DNA of 13,546 nt from Clostridium sp. (GTDB lineage: Bacteria; Bacillota; Clostridia; Clostridiales; Clostridiaceae): contig DPOH01000210.1 in NCBI GenBank assembly GCA_003539755.1, positions 1-13,546 on the forward strand, given 5' to 3'. The position numbers and the translations under genes were made by a program. How positions within the stretch are numbered: the first letter of the stretch is position 1; every line of letters starts with the position of its first letter. Below, piece after piece: positions 1 to 7,096 of this stretch. Below the pieces are notes generated by a model. It was not told the DNA's origin. It did not search any database and was given only the letters and a program-made list of their open reading frames with translations.

Positions 1-60
1 TAAAAATAAAAAAATATATATATTCAGTTTGCAAAAATTGTCGGATTTCTTTAAGGCACT

Positions 61-102
61 GTGATTTGAATCACGGTGTTTATATTTTGTTTCTAATATA
101 AT
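61..102 (+). promoter_or_regulatory. Putative activator-dependent promoter of the asr operon
   Basis: Positions 61-74 read GTGATTTGAATCAC, a palindrome with 6-bp perfect arms that, with the T before it, resembles the CRP pattern TGTGA-N6-TCACA. A perfect TATAAT box lies at 97-102, but no good -35 hexamer is present 16-18 bp upstream of it. With a start near 109 the palindrome is centred close to -41.5, the standard class II activator position. CRP/FNR-family regulators such as HcpR are known to control hcp and asr genes in anaerobes. The identity of this regulator is inference. Confidence 0.5.
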
Positions 103-143
103 AAAAGTACATCAGAAATTCCGATAGGGATTTGTATTTGAAT

Positions 144-183
144 AAATTTTAAAGTTGTGTTTGAAATTTTAAAGTTGTGTTTG
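144..183 (+). repeat. Perfect tandem 20-bp direct repeat in the asr leader
   Basis: Two identical 20-bp units abut at 144-163 and 164-183. Each begins AAATTTTAAAG and ends TTGTGTTTG. They lie downstream of the predicted start site and about 60 nt before asrA, so they would be transcribed. They could be a recent slippage duplication, a pair of regulator half-sites, or part of a leader RNA. Confidence 0.9.
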
Positions 184-243
184 CGTAAGTGAAAAAAATA
201 ACAAAGAAAATTTTTAGAACAAAATGAAAAAAGGAGTATTGTG

Positions 244-1251
244 ATGGGCTACAAAATAGTAAATGAAAGCTTAAACTTAATATTTGATAATCTATCTAAA
301 GATTATAATATTTATGCGCCAAAAGTATTTGAAGGAGATGGAACTTTTTCAGATGTTGATGTTATAAGATATGGTGAAGTTTCAAAGGTGGAGGAAATTG
401 TTTTTGACAAAAAGTCAGACTATTCATTTAAAGAAGTTTTAACACCTATAACTCAAACTTTATTTTATTTTACAGAAGATGAAGTGACAGTTCCAAGTGC
501 ACCTAAAAAAGGAGCAATAGTTTTCTTAAGAAGCTGTGATTTACACGCGTTAAAAAGAATGGATCAAATTTATTTAAATAATGGCCCAGAAGATTTCTAT
601 TATAAGAGACTTAGAGAAAATACTAAGTTTATTCTTATGGGATGTACAGAAACATTTGAAAACTGCTTCTGTGTAAATATGGGAAGCAACAAGACAGATG
701 AATATGATGCATATATCAAAGTAGATGGTGATTTTGCTACTATTGACTGTAAGTGGAGTCAATTAGAAGATTTAATAAAAGCAGAGCAATATAAAGAAGA
801 AGAGGTTACACCTGACTTTGTTAGTGAAAATACTGTCAAAGTAAATATCCCAGATAATATTTCTACTAAAGTATTTAATTCTAAGATGTGGGATGAATAT
901 ACTGAAAGATGTATAGGTTGTGGAAGATGTAACTTTGTATGTCCAACATGTACTTGTTTTACAATGCAAGATATATTCTATAGAGATAACGGAAAAGTTG
1001 GAGAACGTAGAAGAATATGGGCTTCATGTCAAATCAATGGATATACAGATATGGCAGGTGGTATATCATTTAGAAAACCACAAGGTGACAGAATGAGATT
1101 TAAGGTAATGCATAAGGTTTATGACTATAAAAAGCGTTTTGGATATCATATGTGCGTAGGATGTGGACGTTGTGATGACGTATGTCCAGAATATATATCT
1201 TTCTCAAACTGTATAAACAAACTTGAAGATGCTATTAAAGAGGTGGAATAA
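244..1251 (+). CDS. asrA: Anaerobic sulfite reductase subunit A
   Basis: AsrA is the iron-sulfur electron-transfer subunit of the cytoplasmic AsrABC sulfite reductase. The C-terminal third holds two ferredoxin-like [4Fe-4S] motifs: CIGCGRCNFVCP near residue 222, followed by the extra cysteines TCTC, and CVGCGRCDDVCP near residue 303. The N-terminal part matches the hydrogenase/AsrA-type electron-carrier domain in general character. I place the start at ATG 244, 7 nt after the AAGGAG at 231-236. A GTG at 241 is in frame and would add one residue. The gene is followed directly by asrB, whose ATG abuts the stop codon, which implies translational coupling. At 335 residues it is near the normal length for the family and shows no damage. 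Confidence 0.95.
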   Translation: MGYKIVNESLNLIFDNLSKDYNIYAPKVFEGDGTFSDVDVIRYGEVSKVEEIVFDKKSDYSFKEVLTPITQTLFYFTEDEVTVPSAPKKGAIVFLRSCDLHALKRMDQIYLNNGPEDFYYKRLRENTKFILMGCTETFENCFCVNMGSNKTDEYDAYIKVDGDFATIDCKWSQLEDLIKAEQYKEEEVTPDFVSENTVKVNIPDNISTKVFNSKMWDEYTERCIGCGRCNFVCPTCTCFTMQDIFYRDNGKVGERRRIWASCQINGYTDMAGGISFRKPQGDRMRFKVMHKVYDYKKRFGYHMCVGCGRCDDVCPEYISFSNCINKLEDAIKEVE

Positions 1252-2043
1252 ATGAAAAATGAATATATCCCATTTATATCAGAAATTAAAGAAGTAATTA
1301 AGCATACAGATATTGAATATACATTCAGAATGACTTATGAAGGTGATGTAAAGCCAGGACAATTCTTTGAAGTATCTATACCAAAGTTTGGAGAAGCACC
1401 AATATCAGTAAGTGGTATAGGTGATGGAACTGTAGATTTAACAATAAGAAGAGTTGGTAAAGTTACAAATGAAATATTCACAAATTATGTTGGAGATAAA
1501 TTATTTTTAAGAGGACCTTATGGAAATGGATTTGATGTTAATGACTACAAAGGTAAAGAAATTACAGTTGTAGCAGGGGGAACAGGTCTTTCTCCAGTAA
1601 GAGGTGTTGTAGAATACTTCACTAAACATATGGATGAAGCACAAAGCTTTAACTTAATCTGTGGATTTAAGTCTCCAGAAGATATATTATTCAAAAAAGA
1701 CTTAGAAGCATGGAAAGATAAAATTAATTTAACTGTAACAGTTGATAAAGCAGAAGAAGGATACACTGGACATACAGGTCTTGTAACTGCTTTTATACCA
1801 GATTTAGAAATAAAAGATGTGAATAATACTGCATTTATAGTAGTAGGACCTCCAATAATGATGAAGTTCACAGTTCTTGAAATATTAAAAAGAGGAGTTC
1901 CAGAAGAAAATATTTGGATTTCTCAAGAAAGAAAAATGTGCTGTGGATTAGGAAAATGTGGACATTGTAAGATGGATGATACTTACATTTGCTTAGATGG
2001 ACCAGTATTTAATTACACTAAGGGTAAGAATTTAGTAGATTAG
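1252..2043 (+). CDS. asrB: Anaerobic sulfite reductase subunit B (FAD/NAD(P)H and [2Fe-2S])
   Basis: AsrB is the flavoprotein that takes electrons from NAD(P)H and feeds AsrA and AsrC. The fold is the ferredoxin-NADP reductase type. It has an N-terminal FAD-binding barrel including RGPYGNGF, a nucleotide-binding segment VAGGTGLSPVRG near residue 106, and a C-terminal cysteine cluster CCGLGKCGHC followed by a further Cys about ten residues on. That cluster resembles the [2Fe-2S] site of the PyrK-type dihydroorotate dehydrogenase electron-transfer subunit. The 263-residue length is usual for AsrB. Its ATG follows the asrA stop without a gap. The ribosome binding site (GAGGTGG) lies in the end of asrA. 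The asr operon context separates it from PyrK. Confidence 0.95.
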   Translation: MKNEYIPFISEIKEVIKHTDIEYTFRMTYEGDVKPGQFFEVSIPKFGEAPISVSGIGDGTVDLTIRRVGKVTNEIFTNYVGDKLFLRGPYGNGFDVNDYKGKEITVVAGGTGLSPVRGVVEYFTKHMDEAQSFNLICGFKSPEDILFKKDLEAWKDKINLTVTVDKAEEGYTGHTGLVTAFIPDLEIKDVNNTAFIVVGPPIMMKFTVLEILKRGVPEENIWISQERKMCCGLGKCGHCKMDDTYICLDGPVFNYTKGKNLVD

Positions 2044-2058
2044 TAGGAGGTTTGAATT

Positions 2059-3036
2059 ATGGATATTAATACAAAAAAGCTTAAGAAAAATGCTTTTAGA
2101 GTTTCTAAAGTAAGAGGTATTGGTGCTTCAAGAATAAGAGTACCAGGAGGACTTTTAAAATCTGAAGTTCTTGGAATGGTTCAAGAAATAGCAGATAAGT
2201 ATGGTAACGGATTAGTACACTTAACAACAAGACAAGGTTTTGAAATAGAAGGTATCAGATATGAAGACATGGAGGCTGTTACTAAAATGCTTCAACCAAT
2301 AATTGAAAGCCTTGAAATAAATTTAGAAGAAACAGATAAAGGATACACTGCATCTGGAACAAGAAATATAACAGCATGTATTGGTAATAATGTATGCCCA
2401 TTTGCTAACTACAATACAGCAGAATTTGCAAAGAGAATAGAAAGAGCAATATTCCCAAATGATCTACACTTTAAAGTAGGACTTACAGGATGTTCAAATG
2501 ACTGTGGTAAAGCTAGAATGCATGATTTTGGAATAATAGGTATGACTGAACCACAATATGATATGAATAGATGTGTAAGCTGTGGTGCTTGTGTTAAAGC
2601 ATGTAAGCAATTATCAGTTGGAGCTTTATCTGTAGAAAACTACAGAGTAGTTAGAAATAAAGAAAAGTGCATTGGATGTGGAGTTTGTGTAACTAAATGT
2701 CCAACTAGAGCATTTACAAGAAGTAAGGAAAAGTATTATAAGCTTACTCTTATGGGTAGAACAGGTAAGAAAAATCCAAGACTAGGCGAGGACTTCTTAA
2801 TATGGGCTGATGAAGAAAGTATTAAGAAGATAATATTAAACACTTATAAATTTGTAGATAAATATATAGATCCAAATGCACCAGCTAGAAAAGAACATAT
2901 TGGTTATATAATTGATAGAGTTGGTTTCGAAGAATATAAAAAATGGGCCCTTGACGGTGTTGAATTAGGACCTAAGACTATTATGAAGCATTGTTTACAT
3001 TGGAGCGGAATAAACTTCAATTCAATAGATAATTAA
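2059..3036 (+). CDS. asrC: Anaerobic sulfite reductase subunit C (siroheme catalytic subunit)
   Basis: AsrC is the catalytic subunit that reduces sulfite to sulfide by six electrons on a coupled siroheme-[4Fe-4S] centre. The siroheme/cluster ligands are visible as Cys107-x5-Cys113 (CIGNNVC) and Cys145-x3-Cys149 (CSNDC), the standard arrangement of the nitrite/sulfite reductase family. After these, two ferredoxin motifs (CVSCGACVKAC near 172, CIGCGVCVTKCP near 204) form an inserted bacterial ferredoxin domain that is characteristic of AsrC. The N-terminal region contains the usual substrate-domain segment LVHLTTRQG. An AGGAGG at 2045-2050, overlapping the end of asrB, precedes ATG by 8 nt. At 325 residues it appears intact. 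Siroheme synthesis genes are not in this window. Confidence 0.95.
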   Translation: MDINTKKLKKNAFRVSKVRGIGASRIRVPGGLLKSEVLGMVQEIADKYGNGLVHLTTRQGFEIEGIRYEDMEAVTKMLQPIIESLEINLEETDKGYTASGTRNITACIGNNVCPFANYNTAEFAKRIERAIFPNDLHFKVGLTGCSNDCGKARMHDFGIIGMTEPQYDMNRCVSCGACVKACKQLSVGALSVENYRVVRNKEKCIGCGVCVTKCPTRAFTRSKEKYYKLTLMGRTGKKNPRLGEDFLIWADEESIKKIILNTYKFVDKYIDPNAPARKEHIGYIIDRVGFEEYKKWALDGVELGPKTIMKHCLHWSGINFNSIDN

Positions 3037-3058
3037 ATAGTTATTGTTTCTATAAAGA

Positions 3059-3096
3059 GTAACAGATTGATTATTAATTTAGAATTTACCTGTTAC
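3059..3096 (+). repeat. Inverted repeat in the asrC-narA gap
   Basis: GTAACAG at 3059-3065 is an exact reverse complement of CTGTTAC at 3090-3096, with a 24-nt AT-rich loop. It begins 22 nt after the asrC stop. In RNA it would be a 7-bp hairpin that precedes a second hairpin set at 3108-3150. It lacks a U-tract and is not a terminator by itself. Confidence 0.5.
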
Positions 3097-3107
3097 GATA
3101 ATGGGTG

Positions 3108-3156
3108 AAAGCTGGATTTGGTAGTTTTAAAAGCTATTATATCTAGCTTTACTTTT
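3108..3156 (+). terminator. Probable asr operon terminator with alternative pairings
   Basis: AAAGCTGGAT (3108-3117) pairs with ATCTAGCTTT (3141-3150) over 10 bp with one G-U. The same 3' arm can instead make a perfect 7-bp hairpin, AAAGCTA (3130-3136) with TAGCTTT (3144-3150), loop 3137-3143. The sequence that follows, ACTTTTAAATTATTT, is T-rich but not a clean U-tract. Ending the asr transcript is the simplest role. Having two mutually exclusive partners for one arm also resembles an attenuator. Confidence 0.4.
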
Positions 3157-3184
3157 AAATTATTTATATATTATTTTAATACTT

Positions 3185-3193
3185 TGCTATAAA
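3185..3193 (+). promoter_or_regulatory. Possible extended -10 promoter for narA
   Basis: TTGCTATAAA (extended -10 TG-N-TATAAA, hexamer at 3188-3193) lies about 72 nt upstream of the narA start. No convincing -35 element is seen in the AT-rich sequence 17 bp upstream, so the call rests on the extended -10 only. Downstream, 3195-3226 can fold into an interrupted hairpin (CTTAT/ATAAG and AATG/CATT). Confidence 0.25.
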
Positions 3194-3265
3194 GCTTATC
3201 CAATGTTTTTTATTACATTAAATAAGATTTATTATATATAACAAATAAAGAAAAGAGGAAAACAG

Positions 3266-5338
3266 ATGAAAAAAGTTCAATCAACTTGTAATTATTGTGC
3301 ATTAGCGTGTAACATAGACTTTCACGTTGAAGACAATAAAATAATAAAAGTTGTACCAACTAAAAACTATCCAGTAAATGATGGTTTTTCATGTATTAAG
3401 GGGCTTTCATTAGACAGACAAAATACTGTTATATCAGAAACTAAGCTTCCAAAGGTAAGACAAGAAGATGGGGAATTTAAAACAATGAAATGGGATGATA
3501 CATACAAATATGTAGCTGATAAATTCCTTGAAATACAAGAAAAGTACGGAAAAGAAAGTATTGCTGGTTTAAGTACAGGACAGCTTCCGTTTGAAGAATT
3601 TGCTTTACTTGGCCATATAATGAGAAACTATTTAAAGACTAATTTAGATGGTAATACAAGATTATGTATGGCAACTTCTGTTGTAGCACATAAACAAAGT
3701 TTTGGATTTGATGCACCTCCATATACATTAAAGGATGCAGAACTTTCAGATACTATAGTTTTAATTGGAGCTAATCCAGTAGTAACTCATCCAATATTCT
3801 GGGGAAGAATAAGAAGCAATAAAAATAAAAAGCTTATAGTTATTGACCCAAGAAAATCAGAAACTGCAATGCATGCTGACCACTGGTATGGAATAAAAGG
3901 AAAGAGTGATTTAGCTTTATTCTATACAGTTGCAAATATTTTAATTGAAAAAGACTATGTAAATAAAGAATACATAGAAAAGTATACTGAAGGATATGAA
4001 GAATTCAAAGAATTTGCTAAAGATTATACATTAGCAAAAGGTGCTGAAGCTACAGGTTTAACTCAAGAACAAATTCTTGAATTTGTAGAATTAATTCATG
4101 CAGGAGAAAGAGTTTCATTCTGGTGGACAATGGGAATTAACCAAAGTTATGAAGCAGTTAGAGCAGCTCAAGCTATAATCAACTTAGCACTTATGACTGG
4201 AAACATAGGAAGACCAGGAACTGGTGCAAACTCAATTACAGGTCAAAGTAATGCTATGGGTTCAAGATTATTTAGTAATACATCAGGACTTTATGCTGGT
4301 GGAGACTTTAATAATGAAGCAAGAAGAAAGAGAGTTGCTGAAGTATTAGGTGTTGATGAAAGTGTACTTGCAGAGAAACCAACTGCTACTTATAACGAAA
4401 TAATTGAAAGAGTAGTTTCAGGAGAAATAAAAGCTCTTTGGGTTGTATGTACAAATCCAAGACATTCATGGATTAACAATGAAACATTCCAAAAAGCAGC
4501 AGAAAACTTAGAATTACTTGTTGTTCAAGATATATATGCTGATACAGATACTGCAAAAGTATGTGATGTTTATTTACCAGTAGTTTCAGGAATCAAAAAG
4601 GAAGGTACATATATAAATACTGAAAGACGTTTATCAGCAATGAGACCTGCTTTAGATAGAGAAGAAAATGAAAAGACTGATTTTGAAGTAATGCTTGGAA
4701 TTGGTAAAGCATTAGGAATGGGAAGCTTATTAGATAAATGGCAAACTCCAAAAGATGTATTTAACTTAATGAAGGAATGTTCAAGAAACATGCCATGTGA
4801 TATAACAGGAGTTGATTATGACCAATTAGTTGATTCAAAGGGTATTCAATGGCCATTTAGAGAAGGCGAAGAATTAAAAGAAGATGAAAGACGTTTATTT
4901 GAAGATGGAGTTTATTATACACCAAGCAAAAAAGCTAAATTTGTCTTTGAAGCTGTAATGGAAAATCCAATACCTACAACTGAAGAATTCCCATTAGTAT
5001 TAAATACAGGAAGAGGAACAGTAGGTCAATGGCATACTCAAACTAGAACAAGAGAAATAAGAGCTGTTTCTGATTTAGCTCGTGAAAAAGCTTATTTATT
5101 CATGAATACTAAATTAGCTGAAGATAAGGGAATTAAAAATGGTGATATAATAAAAGTTAATTCTATAAATGGTCAATCTTCAGAATTCGTAGTAAGAGTT
5201 ACAGATAATCAAAGATATGAAGAATTATATGCTCCAATGCATTACATAGAATGTAACAGATTAACTCCATCAGTATATGATTCATATTCAAAAGAACCAT
5301 CATATAAAACTACACCAATTAATATAGAAAAACTTTAG
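3266..5338 (+). CDS. narA: Cytoplasmic molybdenum nitrate reductase catalytic subunit (NapA/NasA-like)
   Basis: This is a molybdopterin oxidoreductase of the DMSO reductase superfamily that reduces nitrate to nitrite. The N-terminus carries a [4Fe-4S] motif (Cys8, Cys11, Cys15, Cys43) followed by the conserved Lys of CIKG. RLCMATSVV places Cys134 where NapA and NasA enzymes have the Mo-ligand cysteine. Respiratory NarG uses Asp there and formate dehydrogenases often use selenocysteine. The C-terminal molybdopterin-dinucleotide domain is present, with LNTGRGTVGQWHTQTRTR near residue 580. At 690 residues it is shorter than periplasmic NapA, and it has no Tat signal, so it should be cytoplasmic. 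AGAGGA precedes ATG by 6 nt. Its neighbours (ferredoxin, flavoprotein, cofactor genes) match the clostridial nar cluster. A formate dehydrogenase-like role is the main alternative. Confidence 0.88.
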   Translation: MKKVQSTCNYCALACNIDFHVEDNKIIKVVPTKNYPVNDGFSCIKGLSLDRQNTVISETKLPKVRQEDGEFKTMKWDDTYKYVADKFLEIQEKYGKESIAGLSTGQLPFEEFALLGHIMRNYLKTNLDGNTRLCMATSVVAHKQSFGFDAPPYTLKDAELSDTIVLIGANPVVTHPIFWGRIRSNKNKKLIVIDPRKSETAMHADHWYGIKGKSDLALFYTVANILIEKDYVNKEYIEKYTEGYEEFKEFAKDYTLAKGAEATGLTQEQILEFVELIHAGERVSFWWTMGINQSYEAVRAAQAIINLALMTGNIGRPGTGANSITGQSNAMGSRLFSNTSGLYAGGDFNNEARRKRVAEVLGVDESVLAEKPTATYNEIIERVVSGEIKALWVVCTNPRHSWINNETFQKAAENLELLVVQDIYADTDTAKVCDVYLPVVSGIKKEGTYINTERRLSAMRPALDREENEKTDFEVMLGIGKALGMGSLLDKWQTPKDVFNLMKECSRNMPCDITGVDYDQLVDSKGIQWPFREGEELKEDERRLFEDGVYYTPSKKAKFVFEAVMENPIPTTEEFPLVLNTGRGTVGQWHTQTRTREIRAVSDLAREKAYLFMNTKLAEDKGIKNGDIIKVNSINGQSSEFVVRVTDNQRYEELYAPMHYIECNRLTPSVYDSYSKEPSYKTTPINIEKL

Positions 5339-5349
5339 GAGGAACTTTT

Positions 5350-5766
5350 ATGAAGAGAATAAAAATAGATAGAAGTAAGTGTATCGGCTGTCTTACTTGT
5401 GTCGCAGCATGTACTGTAAGTCATGATAGTTGTGATTCAAGAAATAGAGTAACACAAGATAGCAATGGTAAAGAAACACCTGTATTCTGCCGTCATTGTG
5501 ATAGACCAGAATGTGTTTATACATGTATGACAGGTGCTATGACAAAAGATGATGAAACAGGATTCGTTTTATACGATAAAAATAGATGTGCAAGCTGTTA
5601 TATGTGCGTAATGGCATGTCCTTATGGAGTTCTTAAGGCTGACAGATTAAAATATAAAGAAATTATGAAATGTGATATGTGTGTTAGCTGTAGTGCAAAA
5701 GATGGAAGCAGACCACAGTGCGTTGAAAAATGTCCAATGGGTGCTATCACATTACAGGAGGTTTAA
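5350..5766 (+). CDS. narB: Four-cluster [4Fe-4S] ferredoxin, nitrate reductase electron-transfer subunit
   Basis: This small HycB/DmsB-type iron-sulfur protein probably carries electrons to the nitrate reductase. Sixteen cysteines fall in four groups: CIGCLTCVAAC (11-21), CRHCDRPECVYTC, CASCYMCVMACP, and CDMC with a distal CVEKCP. This is the pattern for four [4Fe-4S] clusters. At 138 residues it is compact and lacks both the C-terminal membrane anchor and a Tat signal, so it is soluble. The ribosome binding site AGGAGG is built onto the TAG stop of the upstream gene, only 11 nt away, which indicates tight co-translation. The narB symbol follows clostridial usage and is unrelated to cyanobacterial NarB, which is a catalytic subunit. 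Confidence 0.85.
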   Translation: MKRIKIDRSKCIGCLTCVAACTVSHDSCDSRNRVTQDSNGKETPVFCRHCDRPECVYTCMTGAMTKDDETGFVLYDKNRCASCYMCVMACPYGVLKADRLKYKEIMKCDMCVSCSAKDGSRPQCVEKCPMGAITLQEV

Positions 5767-5769
5767 TTT

Positions 5770-6999
5770 ATGAGATATGTTGTAATTGGAGCATCAGCTG
5801 CTGGAACAACAGGAGCTAAACAAATAAGAAAATTAGATAAAGATGCTGAAATAATATTAATATCTAAAGACGATAAAATTTATTCAAGATGTATCATGCA
5901 TCAATATATGGAAGGTCACAGAACTCTTAAGACACTTGAATTTGTTGAAGATAATTTTATAGAAAAAAATAATATAAACTGGATTAAAGGTGTAACTGTT
6001 ACTGGAGTTGACATAAATGAAAAATGCGTAAAATTAGATAATGGTGAAAGTGTTGCATATGACAAGCTTCTTATAGCTACTGGAGCACATACTTTCTTCC
6101 CACCAGTACCACATTTACAAACAGCAAAGAATTCAATTGGATTCCGTAATTTAGATGACTGTGAAACAATAATGGAAATGACTAAAACTTGCAAGAATGT
6201 TGTAGTTATGGGCGCAGGACTTGTTGGAATAGATGTTCTTTCAGGGCTTTTAGATACTGATTGCACTGTATCATTAGTTGAATTCCAAAATAGAATGCTT
6301 TCACTTCAATTAGATAAAAAAGCAGCATCTACTTATGAAAAAGCTTTTGCAGATAAAGGTGTAATTCAACACTATGAAAAAGGTGTAAAAGAATTAATAG
6401 TTGATGAAGATGAAAATATAACTGAAATAGAATTAACTACTGGTGAAAGAATACCTTGTGATTTATTAATATGCTGTGCAGGGGTAAGATCTAACATGGA
6501 ATTCTTACAAGACAGTGGAATAGAATGTGATAAATTTGGATTAATAATAGATCCAGCTGGTAGAACTAATGTTGAAGATGTATATGGTGCAGGAGATGTA
6601 ACTGGAAGAAATTCAATATGGCCTGTAGCTAGAAAAGAAGCATTAGTAGCAGCAAGCAACATGTGTGGATTAGAAGAAGAAATGACAGATTTCTTTGGAG
6701 CTAAAACTACTATGAACTTCTTTGGTATTCCAACAATGTCACTTGGAATAAATACACCACCAGATGATACTTATGAAGTTGAAACTGAAAGTGATGATAA
6801 AGGAAACTATAAGAAGATAATCCATAAAGATGGAAAGATATATGGAGTTATACTTCAAGGTGATATATCATATGGGGGAGTATTATTACAAATTGTAAGA
6901 AGAGGTTTAGATATATCTAAATTTAATAAATCAATATTTAAGTTAGATTACTCAGATTTCTTCTATGAAAAAGATGATTTCCAATTTGATTATAAATAA
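5770..6999 (+). CDS. narC: FAD-dependent NAD(P)H oxidoreductase, probable electron input to nitrate reductase
   Basis: This class of pyridine-nucleotide oxidoreductase includes NADH oxidases, rubredoxin reductases and the flavin half of NirB. Features in order: FAD dinucleotide fold VVIGASAAGTTGA (4-16), a Cys41 in IYSRCIMHQY, the NAD(P) fold VVVMGAGLVGID near 145-156, and the second FAD motif YGAGDVTGRNS near 272. Cys41 sits near the redox-active Cys position of NADH oxidase and CoA-disulfide reductase, but the surrounding residues differ. At 409 residues it has no NirB siroheme domain, so it is not itself a nitrite reductase. It starts 3 nt after the ferredoxin stop behind AGGAGG (5757-5762). 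I infer that it oxidises NADH and reduces the ferredoxin subunit, making a soluble NADH-nitrate reductase. Confidence 0.82.
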   Translation: MRYVVIGASAAGTTGAKQIRKLDKDAEIILISKDDKIYSRCIMHQYMEGHRTLKTLEFVEDNFIEKNNINWIKGVTVTGVDINEKCVKLDNGESVAYDKLLIATGAHTFFPPVPHLQTAKNSIGFRNLDDCETIMEMTKTCKNVVVMGAGLVGIDVLSGLLDTDCTVSLVEFQNRMLSLQLDKKAASTYEKAFADKGVIQHYEKGVKELIVDEDENITEIELTTGERIPCDLLICCAGVRSNMEFLQDSGIECDKFGLIIDPAGRTNVEDVYGAGDVTGRNSIWPVARKEALVAASNMCGLEEEMTDFFGAKTTMNFFGIPTMSLGINTPPDDTYEVETESDDKGNYKKIIHKDGKIYGVILQGDISYGGVLLQIVRRGLDISKFNKSIFKLDYSDFFYEKDDFQFDYK

Positions 7000-7027
7000 T
7001 AGAAAATAGCAAAAATTAATAATTGTG

Positions 7028-7075
7028 TATAAAATTTTATAAATTAATTAATCTATAGTATTATAGATTAATTAA
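7028..7075 (+). repeat. AT-rich palindrome and perfect 14-bp hairpin before the TDT gene
   Basis: Positions 7028-7041 are a perfect 14-bp palindrome (TATAAAATTTTATA). Immediately after, TTAATTAATCTATA (7044-7057) is an exact reverse complement of 7062-7075 with a 4-nt loop (GTAT). No U-tract follows on either strand, so an intrinsic terminator is unlikely. The hairpin ends 7 nt before the AGGGG ribosome binding site of the next gene and may protect or segment the transcript, or be a protein-binding site. Confidence 0.6.
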
Positions 7076-7096
7076 AATAAAAGGGGATTTGTATTG

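Noticed and set aside
41..124. Imperfect inverted repeat TCGGATTTCT (41-50) with AGAAATTCCGA (114-124) flanking the asr promoter.
   Set aside because: Needs a one-base bulge and spans the promoter itself. It is easily produced by chance in AT-rich DNA and has no further support.
3101..3124. ATG-initiated 7-codon frame MGESWIW between asrC and narA, with two Trp codons beside competing hairpins, resembling an attenuator leader peptide.
   Set aside because: No ribosome binding site precedes it, and tryptophan has no evident link to nitrate or sulfite reduction. Likely chance.
574..6662. Several minus-strand open frames of about 60-116 codons opposite asr and nar genes.
   Set aside because: They lie wholly inside well-supported + strand genes, lack ribosome binding sites and have odd composition. 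They are shadows of the coding strand.
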